DNA of 64,000 bases from an uncultured Acidobacteriaceae bacterium (GTDB lineage: Bacteria > Acidobacteriota > Terriglobia > Terriglobales > Acidobacteriaceae). This document shows, in pieces, positions 1 to 7,364 of this stretch (positions are counted from its first letter, which is position 1; the number at the start of each line of letters is the position of its first letter). The notes under the pieces are model-generated. The model did not search any database. It was given only the letters and a program-made list of their open reading frames with translations, and was not told where the DNA came from. The position numbers and the translations under genes are program-made. Location: contig CALFMO010000025.1 in assembly GCA_937879855.1 (NCBI GenBank), positions 1 through 64,000 of the forward strand. The letters run 5' to 3'.

Positions 1-677
<677 letters not shown>

Positions 678-896
678 AACCTGATGTCTGCCGACGGGTA
701 GTTGGCAGACTGCCATCGCCGCACATCCAAGACAACTGGCAAAAGTCACCTTGGTTTCAACAGCGCGGGATGGCGCCACCATTCAGCCTCCGCTTCCTTC
801 CGAAGAAAGAAGAGAAGTTCATGGTGGTCTATCTTGTGAGATCGTTTCGGACTTATGCCCGAATCCGCTCTCTCACGACTGGCACGTTCAACCTGG

Positions 897-908
897 TTGT
901 CAAAGACC
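897..908 (-). promoter_or_regulatory. boxA-like antitermination element in the rRNA leader
   Basis: Reading the minus strand, GGTCTTTGACAA lies about 220 nt upstream of mature 16S and about 85 nt downstream of the rRNA promoter. It closely resembles the NusB/NusE-binding boxA of rRNA leaders (E. coli TGCTCTTTAACAA). Its position between promoter and 16S is where boxA is expected. The assignment rests on motif and position only. Confidence 0.5.
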
Positions 909-991
909 GAATCACTTTCCGCCTGAGCGGCGCGAATTCAGTCCAGGCGAACCCGCACGAATGCGAATCCGACTGTCCTCGAAACCTTTTA

Positions 992-1020
992 AACATATCG
1001 TCCGCGCGAAACCCTGTCAA
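992..1020 (-). promoter_or_regulatory. rRNA operon promoter (sigma-70 type)
   Basis: On the minus strand there is a perfect -35 TTGACA (1015-1020), a 17-nt spacer and a -10 TATGTT (992-997). It points toward the 16S gene, leaving a leader of about 310 nt. No second promoter of comparable quality is visible upstream, so the operon may have a single main promoter. Confidence 0.75.
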
Positions 1021-1107
1021 CGCATGCATCCCACAGCATTTCCACGTGTTTTTCCACATGGGAAGCTGCTCAGGATGGGCGGCCGGGGAGCTAAACCGTC
1101 CACGTAG

Positions 1108-1129
1108 GGACGGACGCATTCGTCCGTCC
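1108..1129. repeat. Family A hairpin repeat, copy 1
   Basis: Perfect inverted repeat with GGACGG and CCGTCC arms around the invariant centre CGCATTCG. Three further copies in the window (9552, 24514, 39688) keep the centre while the arms change together. There is no T-run, and the copy lies upstream of the rRNA promoter, so it is unlikely to be a terminator. Confidence 0.7.
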
Positions 1130-1684
1130 GGTCGAAGCGAATCTCGACGGGACATCGGCTCAAAAGCACGCAACGATATTGCCTTCCGCTCTGGATTTGC
1201 AAAAGACGCCGGATATTCGGCGCACGCCGAAGCGGAAGACAGGAAATTGAGAAAAGATCCTAGTTGGAGGTCCTTGCTTTGAAGGTACCCTTCAGAAACC
1301 TACAAGATGTTTCCGAATCAAGTCCCGTGGCCGGGACGATTAAGGGCTTTTCACCCTCTTAAATCTTAGATGCCGGACGGACACGAGAGATTCAAACAAA
1401 CTACGACCGGCTGCCACACTTCTGCTCTCGGTGGATTGTTTATAGCAGATGAATGAGAAAAATTGCAAGCATGAATTTGAAAATTGATTAAGTTTACCAA
1501 TTTGGTCCATCCGCGAGGCGGAAAAAGGGCCAAGCGTGACATCCGTCACCGCATTCACCGCCAGTGACAACCGAAGATAACCGAAGCCTTGTCAGCGGCG
1601 CAGAACGGCCAAAAACGGTCTTCCAGAACTTGTCCGCCGCTTAGAGTTTCGCGTTCGACAATGACGAGAGTTATGCGCGGACGA
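1130..1684. other. Intergenic region without a recognisable gene
   Basis: This is the stretch between the rRNA promoter region and the transposase unit. Open frames here are short, have no family resemblance and mostly overlap the rRNA upstream sequence. I see no RNA gene or convincing promoter. Confidence 0.5.
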
Positions 1685-1774
1685 CAGCCGCGAAGCGGCG
1701 AAAGAATGCAGCCCACGGCGCAAGCCGTGGGTTAGCGGCCCAGGAAATAACGAAGCCCCGGAGGGGCGAAAGGA
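1685..1774 (+). repeat. Family C composite hairpin repeat, left flank of the transposase gene
   Basis: Three hairpins in a row: CCGC-gaa-GCGG, then CCCACGGC-gcaa-GCCGTGGG, then GCCCC-gga-GGGGC, joined by GAAAG-type linkers. The unit ends exactly at the transposase start codon. Its third hairpin (1755-1767) contains the GGAGG that would serve as the Shine-Dalgarno site. A diverged inverted copy lies at 2224-2315, and free copies at 10313, 12146, 20969 and 46365. It is comparable to REP/BIME units associated with RAYT transposases. Confidence 0.8.
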
Positions 1775-2221
1775 ATGTCCCACACATCCGGCAATATCCT
1801 GCTCCACATGATTTTCTCCACGCAAGCCCGGCTCCCGTTGATCAAACCGCATTTCCGGGACGATCTGTTCGCCTACCTCGGCGGCATCATTCGCGAAATG
1901 CACGGGACGGCGCTGATTATCAACGGTACCGCCGACCACGTTCATGTGCTGATTCGCATTCGACCCGTTCATTCCGCCGCTGAAATCGCTCGCGTCGTAA
2001 AGGCCAATTCGACACGCTGGGTGCGGGAAAAATGGGATCCGAAATTTGCATGGCAAACCGGATATGGTGTGTTCAGTGTAAGCGAGTTAAACGTTGAGGC
2101 GGTCACAAAATATATTGCCGGGCAGGAAGAACATCATCAGAAGCATTCGTTCCAAGAAGAATTTGTAGCGTTCCTGAAGAAGAACAACGTGGCCTACGAT
2201 GAGCGATACATCTGGGGTTAG
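1775..2221 (+). CDS. IS200-like / REP-associated Y1 (HUH) transposase
   Basis: A 148-residue protein of the Y1 transposase family, which cuts and joins single-stranded DNA at hairpin-marked ends through a tyrosine-DNA intermediate. The HUH metal motif is visible as DHVHVLI (about residues 53-59). The catalytic tyrosine is most likely in VTKYIAGQEEHH (about residues 110-121), a form with a nearby Gln and His pair. Length and motif spacing fit the family, so the gene looks intact. It is flanked by inverted family C hairpin repeats and no accessory TnpB gene is present. The arrangement fits a RAYT that mobilises REP-like elements, or a minimal IS200 whose ends are the repeats. The start ATG abuts the upstream repeat; its Shine-Dalgarno GGAGG (1760-1764) sits in a hairpin that could limit translation. 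Confidence 0.9.
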   Translation: MSHTSGNILLHMIFSTQARLPLIKPHFRDDLFAYLGGIIREMHGTALIINGTADHVHVLIRIRPVHSAAEIARVVKANSTRWVREKWDPKFAWQTGYGVFSVSELNVEAVTKYIAGQEEHHQKHSFQEEFVAFLKKNNVAYDERYIWG

Positions 2222-2223
2222 TC

Positions 2224-2315
2224 TCTTTCGCCTCTCCGGGACTCGGTCCCTATTTCTGCGGGCTTACCCAGCGCTTACGCGCTGGGCTGACACTCTATCG
2301 CCGCTCCGCGGCTGG
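2224..2315 (-). repeat. Family C repeat, diverged inverted copy, right flank of the transposase gene
   Basis: Aligns along its whole length with the reverse complement of 1685-1774. The middle stem has changed to CCCAGCGC-ttac-GCGCTGGG, so both arms changed together and pairing is kept. It starts three bases after the transposase stop codon. With the left copy it makes an inverted pair around the gene. Confidence 0.75.
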
Positions 2316-2356
2316 GACTCTGCCGCGTATCGGGTTCGTCATTTTACCGAAGAATT

Positions 2357-3361
2357 TCAGTTTGGCTTGGGAGCTTGGGCCGATTTTGGCTCTGGAGTGA
2401 TCGGTTTCCACGGGTTGTGATTAGCGGGGGCTTTGGGGTTGACGCCGAAATCCCAGACGTAGAGGTTCATGCCTTGCTTGTCGCCTTCTTGCATCATTTC
2501 GACTAAGGCGTATTCTCCTGGAGCCAGGCTTTCGGTGGGAGTGAGTTTCAGCCAGCCTCCGCTAACGCGGGTGCTGGTGGTCTTGACCAAGTGCTGCTCC
2601 TGGCTGATTTTGCCGGTGACCTGGCGCTTCACGTCACCCACGATGCGCTTGCTGCCTTTGACTTCAGTGCGGACGATGCGAAAACGGTCGAACGACACAT
2701 TGGGTTGCTGAGATTTTTGCGAAGCCGACGCCGTTGCGGTGGAATCTTTCGGCGGAACTGGCTGATCGGGCGCCGCGTCGACGTTAATGTAAAGCGAAGG
2801 GACATCGACGTGGGATTGCACCGGCGCGTGGGCGCCGTCGAGTTCGATGGTTTGCTTGAGGCTGGCTGCGGGATTGATGGCGCCGCGGAAAATGTTGGTT
2901 TTGGTGTTGCGGTTGAGGTCGCCGGCGGTCTGTTGAATTTCTAGAATTTGCGGTTCGCCCTGAAAACTGTCGAGCAGAAACACTCCTGAATCTTCAGGCA
3001 GGCGGAGGCCGGGGGCGACTTGCGGGAGTTGGGTTTCTTCGCGCTCGCGCTCGAGTTCGATTTCCTTGTCGAGTTGCGCGGCTTCGGGAACGGCCGCTCC
3101 AGCGGCGCGATCTTTTTCGTACTTCTCGGTTGCGGGCCAGTCGACCAGCGACTCGGGGAGTTCCTCCCATTCATTACGCTCGGCGCTCAGGTAGCGCACG
3201 CGGTTGCCTTTCACCTCATATTTTGTGACCAGCTGGTAGGAGCCGTCTTTGAGGATGAGGCGGCGGGCTAGATCCTGGGCAGGCGCGGGCAGGGTGAGCA
3301 GGAGTACGAGAGCAGAGACGAGCACAGAGGCCGGACGCGGGATGGCGAGTCTCGGGTACAT
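2357..3361 (-). CDS. Exported protein of unknown function
   Basis: 334 residues beginning with a signal peptide: a short basic start, a hydrophobic core at about residues 13-24 (VLVSALVLLLTL) and a likely cut after APAQ. The next 40 residues (LILKDGSYQLVTKYEVKGNRV) look like the small beta domain often found at the start of acidobacterial exported proteins. A charged Glu/Arg-rich segment (about 95-120) follows, then a longer, probably beta-rich domain ending in a Pro/Lys-rich tail. I recognise no catalytic motif and no named family. The gene stands alone on the minus strand, convergent with the transposase unit. Role unknown; probably periplasmic or cell-surface. Confidence 0.75.
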   Translation of the reverse strand: MYPRLAIPRPASVLVSALVLLLTLPAPAQDLARRLILKDGSYQLVTKYEVKGNRVRYLSAERNEWEELPESLVDWPATEKYEKDRAAGAAVPEAAQLDKEIELEREREETQLPQVAPGLRLPEDSGVFLLDSFQGEPQILEIQQTAGDLNRNTKTNIFRGAINPAASLKQTIELDGAHAPVQSHVDVPSLYINVDAAPDQPVPPKDSTATASASQKSQQPNVSFDRFRIVRTEVKGSKRIVGDVKRQVTGKISQEQHLVKTTSTRVSGGWLKLTPTESLAPGEYALVEMMQEGDKQGMNLYVWDFGVNPKAPANHNPWKPITPEPKSAQAPKPN

Positions 3362-3552
3362 GTTGTTCTAATTATCTCTCAGAGTAGCGCCGGCATCCTG
3401 CCCTCGCAGCTTCGGGCGAATCGCCCGCAGGACAGCAGCCGGGACGGCGGCTGCAAGAATAGGTACGAGAACTCAAGCAGATTCACCTGATCCACAGTGC
3501 GATGTTCATTGTAGTATGCTGTTGGTTTCGCGGTCAGCACTGGCTGCAAACA

Positions 3553-4284
3553 ATGAAACGTATCTTCCTCTTATCAATTCTCTCTTCTTTTTTGTTGTGC
3601 ATTGCGAGCGCGCTAGGCCAGGCTGGTCCCGCGCCGACCGCGTCCGCTGCGAATGGGCAGGCTGGACAGGCCGTTTCGTATGCGTCGGTGACGCAGTTGA
3701 ATGGAATGCTGACGCAACTCGAGTCGAGCGCAAAGAGCACGCAGGACGATTTGTCGCATTTGCGGATCGAGCGCTGGAAGACCGACAACGGCTCGAAGAA
3801 ACAGATTCTGTCCAACGTGGAATCGATCCAACGCAACCTGCAGGGCGCGCTGCCTGAGATCATCTCGCAATTGCGATCGCAACCCGAAAACGTACCCTCG
3901 ACGTTCAAACTCTATCGCAATCTGGACGCCTTGTATGACGTGTTGGGAAATGTGGTGGAGGTGACAGGGGCGTTCGGATCGAAAGACGATTTTCAGTCGC
4001 TGTCGAATGATCTAAGCTCTTTTGAGGGTACGCGGAAACAGTTGGCGGAGCGGATTGAGACTTTGTCCGCGGCAAAGGAAGCCGAGATCGCACGGTTGCG
4101 GACGGACTTGAAGACTGCGCAGGCGGCGGTTCCGGCGGCTCCGCCGAAGAAGATCATCGTGGATGATAACGAGCCGCCGAAGAAGCCGGTGGCGAAGAAG
4201 AAGCCCAAGCCTAAGACTCCGTCAACCCCCCAGCCGGCGGGGCAGACTACGCCTGCGCAAACCGCGCCGGCGAAACCGCAGTAA
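3553..4284 (+). CDS. Exported coiled-coil protein of unknown function
   Basis: 243 residues from the ATG at 3553. That start puts a clean signal peptide first (KRIFLLSILSSFLLCIASALG), so it is preferred over the longer reading from 3502. The middle (about residues 40-195) is rich in Glu, Gln, Lys and Leu with heptad-like spacing, suggesting a long helical or coiled-coil domain. The last 50 residues are low-complexity Lys/Pro/Thr (KKPVAKKKPKPKTPSTPQ), possibly binding nucleic acid or peptidoglycan, or simply disordered. No family recognised. Followed by two family B palindromes. Confidence 0.7.
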   Translation: MKRIFLLSILSSFLLCIASALGQAGPAPTASAANGQAGQAVSYASVTQLNGMLTQLESSAKSTQDDLSHLRIERWKTDNGSKKQILSNVESIQRNLQGALPEIISQLRSQPENVPSTFKLYRNLDALYDVLGNVVEVTGAFGSKDDFQSLSNDLSSFEGTRKQLAERIETLSAAKEAEIARLRTDLKTAQAAVPAAPPKKIIVDDNEPPKKPVAKKKPKPKTPSTPQPAGQTTPAQTAPAKPQ

Positions 4285-4309
4285 CAAGGTGGCGTTCGTC
4301 AACGCGTTG

Positions 4310-4444
4310 AATCAAAATCCCCAGCCTAGCCGCAAAAGGCGCGGCTAGGATGGGGCACCCGGCGTTAAGTCAAACCCCATCCTGGTAGCGGTCGAGTCAA
4401 AATCCCCACCCTGTCGCTAAAGACGCGACAAGGGTGGGGCACCT
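4310..4444. repeat. Family B palindromes, two tandem copies
   Basis: Copy 1 (about 4310-4362) and copy 2 (about 4395-4444) each read TCAAAATCCCC, a left arm, a short loop, a matching right arm and GGGGCACC. Arms are CCTAGCCGC/GCGGCTAGG in copy 1 and CCCTGTCGC/GCGACAAGGG in copy 2. The arms differ between copies but stay self-complementary. The same element sits inside kdsD (6211-6281) and, reversed, at 14070-14150. Confidence 0.75.
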
Positions 4445-4515
4445 GGGAATCTCAACCCCTCCAAGCCTCATTCGGAATCTGATAATCTTCCCTGCACATC
4501 TATTGGTTTTTGTTC

Positions 4516-5712
4516 ATGAATTCGCACGGCAGCATTGTCGGGACGGTGTTTGGGCTCATCATCATTTGGGTGGTGTTGCTGGACGCGTTTGAAACGGTGG
4601 TGCTGCCGCGGCGGGTTACGCGGCACTTCAAGCTGACGGCATGGTTTTACCGGCGGACATGGATTCCATGGCGGGGAATTGCGCGGCGCATTAAGACGAC
4701 TTCGAGGCAGCAGAATTTTCTCGGCTACTTTGGGCCGCTATCCCTGATCCTGCTGCTGGCATTCTGGGCCGCGGGGCTGATCTTTGGATTTGCTCTGATC
4801 CAATATGGCATTGGCGGACACGAACAGCTGAATCAGGAGCCGCTGACGTTCGGGCGAATCCTTTATCACAGTGGAGAGACTTTTTTTACGCTCGGCTACG
4901 GCGACATTGTGCCGACTTCGGGAGGGGCGCGGGCGCTTTCGGTAATTGAAGCGGGCATGGGCTTCGCCTTTCTGGGCGTAGTCATTGGATACATTCCAGT
5001 GGTTTACGCCTCGTTCTCGCGGCGGGAAATTCAGATTTCGATGTTGGATGCGCGCGCGGGATCGCCTCCGTCCGCGGCGGAGTTATTGGTCCGGCTGGCA
5101 GGCAGATCCGAGGATCCCGGGGTGGAGCAGAACGTTCTCGATGAAGTTCTGCGGGACTGGGAGCGCTGGGCGGCGGAGTTGCTGGAGAGTCACATTTCGT
5201 ATCCGGTGCTGAGTTTTTTTCGGTCGCAGCACAGTAACCAGTCGTGGGTAGGCGCGCTAACGACGATGCTCGACGTCACGTCGTTGGTGTTGACCGGCAT
5301 TGAGGGCGTACATCCCGGGCAAGCTAAACTGACATTTGCCATGGCGCGGCACGCAGCGGTCGATCTGGCGCAGGTGGTGAACGCGAGGTACGATCCTAGC
5401 GCGGCGGAACGACTGACCGAGTCGGAGTTGAGTGCTTTGCGTGAAGCCTTGAAAGCCGCCGGACTGCAGCTACGTCGTGACGAGTACGCCGGGGACAAGC
5501 TGGCGAAGCTGAGGTCGATGTATGAGCCGTATGTGCACTCGATTGCGCGCAATCTCATGCTAACGCTGCCGCTGTGGAGATATGAACAAAAGGCACGTGA
5601 CAACTGGCAGGCAGGGCCGTGGGACCGACTGATCCAGGCGCGCGGGTTGGGAGCGCTGGGAGCGAAGCCGCGAGAGCGCGTAGCGGTGCCCACGGTGGAA
5701 GATCACTTCTGA
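4516..5712 (+). CDS. Two-TM potassium channel-like protein with large cytosolic domain
   Basis: About 398 residues. A first membrane segment lies at about 8-28 and another at about 75-97. A pore loop carries the K+ selectivity signature TLGYGD (about residues 124-129), followed by the inner helix (about 140-165). This is the Ion_trans_2 type of channel. The 230-residue C-terminal part is helical and cytosolic, with no RCK/TrkA-N Rossmann motif visible, so gating is not by the usual nucleotide-binding domain. The ATG at 4516 is preferred to the TTG at 4510. The gene stands alone downstream of the family B pair. Channel identity is firm; ion preference is inferred from the filter. Confidence 0.85.
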   Translation: MNSHGSIVGTVFGLIIIWVVLLDAFETVVLPRRVTRHFKLTAWFYRRTWIPWRGIARRIKTTSRQQNFLGYFGPLSLILLLAFWAAGLIFGFALIQYGIGGHEQLNQEPLTFGRILYHSGETFFTLGYGDIVPTSGGARALSVIEAGMGFAFLGVVIGYIPVVYASFSRREIQISMLDARAGSPPSAAELLVRLAGRSEDPGVEQNVLDEVLRDWERWAAELLESHISYPVLSFFRSQHSNQSWVGALTTMLDVTSLVLTGIEGVHPGQAKLTFAMARHAAVDLAQVVNARYDPSAAERLTESELSALREALKAAGLQLRRDEYAGDKLAKLRSMYEPYVHSIARNLMLTLPLWRYEQKARDNWQAGPWDRLIQARGLGALGAKPRERVAVPTVEDHF

Positions 5713-5823
5713 GCTTGGCGGTAAAACGTCTGTCTGGTTGCGCAGGCTAGACGTAGCGAGCCTCGTCCCTACAGCAGTCCCGCTTCCTGCCGCGTGCTAA
5801 CATCGTTTTCTCCTTCATCACGA

Positions 5824-6858
5824 ATGAAACATACAGGCGAGAACGTGGTGCGCATTGAGGCGGAGGCTTTGCGCGCGCTGGCGGACCGCATTGCGGGGCC
5901 CATGGCCCAGGCGTTTCAGCGGGCCGTGGAGTTGCTGTTCTGCTGCGCGGGCCGCGTGGTGGTTACGGGCATGGGTAAGAGTGGGTTGATCGCGCGCAAG
6001 ATCGCGGCGACCTTTAGTTCGACGGGAACTCCTGCGTTGTATCTGCATCCGGTGGAGGCGATGCACGGGGATTTGGGGATGGTGGTGCGTGGCGATGTCG
6101 TGCTGGCGCTTTCGGCTTCGGGGGAGACGGAGGAGATTTTGCAGTTGTTGGCGACGATTAAACGGCTGCGGGTACCGTTGATTGCGATGACGGGAGATGA
6201 GATTTGCGAGATTCAAAACCCCCACCCTGTCTTGCCAAAACCGCGAGACAAGGGTGGGGCACCCGAATCAATTTCAACCCTTGCAGCGGCGGCGGATGTG
6301 GCGTTGGATTGTTCGATTGCGCAGGAGGCTTGCGCGCTCGGGCTGGCTCCGACGGCTTCGACGACTACCATGCTTGCGCTAGGAGATGCGCTGGCGGTGA
6401 CTTTGAGTGAGCGACGCGGATTCAAAGAAGAGGACTTTGCCAACTTGCATCCTGGCGGGAAGTTGGGGAAGAGACTGGCGCGGGTGGAATCGTTGATGCA
6501 TACGGGCGAGGCGCTGCCGCAGGTTTCGCCGCAGACGAAAATGCCGGACGTGATCTATGAGATGTCGCGCAAGAAGTTAGGCGTGACCGCAGTGGTCGAG
6601 GGGAAGAAGCTGGTGGGAATCATTAGCGACGGCGATTTGCGGCGGTTGTTGGAGAAGCGGGGAAAAGATGTGTTGGACCTGACGGCGGGAGAGGCGATGA
6701 CCTCGAGTCCGAAGACGATTACTGGGGGAGAGTTTGCGGCGACGGCGCTGGCATTAATGGAGGAGAAGAAGATCACGTCTCTGTTGGTGGTGGACGGAGC
6801 CGGGAAACTCGAGGGGATTGTGCATCTGCATGATCTGTGGACTACGGAACTGGTTTGA
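5824..6858 (+). CDS. kdsD: Arabinose-5-phosphate isomerase (KpsF/GutQ/KdsD family) with in-frame palindrome insert
   Basis: 344 residues. Interconverts D-ribulose 5-phosphate and D-arabinose 5-phosphate, the first step of Kdo synthesis for lipopolysaccharide; cytosolic. The N-terminal SIS sugar-isomerase domain shows GMGKSGLIARK (about 46-56) and the family block EACALGLAPTASTT (about 165-180). HPGGKLGKRL follows, then two CBS domains (about 220-340). Between the ITG-type turn and the ADV strand the protein carries an extra segment (about residues 130-152) encoded by a family B palindrome, absent in usual family members of about 320-330 residues. The frame is kept and all signature residues remain, so the enzyme is probably active. 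The ATG at 5824 is preferred to the upstream GTG at 5794. Confidence 0.93.
   Translation: MKHTGENVVRIEAEALRALADRIAGPMAQAFQRAVELLFCCAGRVVVTGMGKSGLIARKIAATFSSTGTPALYLHPVEAMHGDLGMVVRGDVVLALSASGETEEILQLLATIKRLRVPLIAMTGDEICEIQNPHPVLPKPRDKGGAPESISTLAAAADVALDCSIAQEACALGLAPTASTTTMLALGDALAVTLSERRGFKEEDFANLHPGGKLGKRLARVESLMHTGEALPQVSPQTKMPDVIYEMSRKKLGVTAVVEGKKLVGIISDGDLRRLLEKRGKDVLDLTAGEAMTSSPKTITGGEFAATALALMEEKKITSLLVVDGAGKLEGIVHLHDLWTTELV
6211..6281. repeat. Family B palindrome inserted in frame within kdsD
   Basis: ATTCAAAACCCCC, arm CACCCTGTCTTGC, loop, arm GCGAGACAAGGGTGGGG, then CACC and TTCAACCC. This matches the intergenic copies at 4310-4444 including their outer edges. It is read through as part of the kdsD frame. 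Confidence 0.8.
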
Positions 6859-6957
6859 ATTGAGGAATTGTGTAATTTGGTAATTGTGTAATTGAACATC
6901 GGATTGTCCGCAAGTGGTTTTCAATTCCACAATTACTCAATTACTAAATTTCTCAAT
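6857..6957. repeat. Family F AT-rich long inverted repeat
   Basis: Two arms of about 38 nt (6857-6895 and 6920-6957) built from AATTG/CAATT words form an imperfect stem around a GC-richer loop. It begins at the kdsD stop codon and ends 12 bases before the next start. A similar element lies at 38527-38613 after mutM. Confidence 0.65.
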
Positions 6958-6969
6958 CGAGAGACTCCT

Positions 6970-7179
6970 ATGTATCACTACGATCCGAAGACGGCGCTGG
7001 AAGAATTGAACGAGGACGCAACCCTGCCCAACCCGGTGCACGTGCGGGATATGATTCTGCGCAAGCGGCTGTCGGCGGACAAGTCGCTGGAATTGAACCG
7101 CCTGTTCGTCGAGTATCAGAAATTCTTTGGCGAGGCGCAGAAGCTGGGAAAAGAGATATTGAAGCAGTTGGCCGGCTAG
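6970..7179 (+). CDS. Small conserved protein of unknown function
   Basis: 69 residues from the ATG at 6970. The sequence is acidic at the start (TALEELNEDATLPNP), then basic and helical (MILRKRLSADKSLELNRLF), ending in KEILKQLAG. No signal peptide or membrane segment, so probably cytosolic. It reads like a real gene by codon use and by clean position between kdsD and proS. Function unknown. Confidence 0.6.
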   Translation: MYHYDPKTALEELNEDATLPNPVHVRDMILRKRLSADKSLELNRLFVEYQKFFGEAQKLGKEILKQLAG

Positions 7180-7249
7180 TTCTGGTTTGCTCCCTGCCGA
7201 TTGGAATCTCGTGGCGGAATTTAAAGTTGGGCCGCCGGTCAAAGAACGA

Positions 7250-7279
7250 AAACCACCAAGGGCACGAAGGTTCACTAAG
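7250..7279 (+). repeat. Family E repeat, left-arm fragment
   Basis: ACCACCAAGGGCACGAAGG and the following GTTCACTAAG match the left arm of the family E palindromes; no right arm is present. Lies upstream of proS. Confidence 0.55.
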
Positions 7280-7364
7280 TAAAACTAGCGGCAGCCGCAC
7301 TGTGGTTGGTCTCAGCCTGCAATCATTTACAATCGAAAATTCCACCTTCAGTTGGGAACTCAAT

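Noticed and set aside
1592..2056. 154-codon minus-strand frame over the transposase
   Set aside because: Mirror of the transposase gene; composition is not that of a real protein and the plus-strand product has clear motifs.
4310..4444. Rho-independent terminators after the coiled-coil gene
   Set aside because: Strong stems but no T-run, and the same unit occurs inside kdsD, so it is better explained as a dispersed element.
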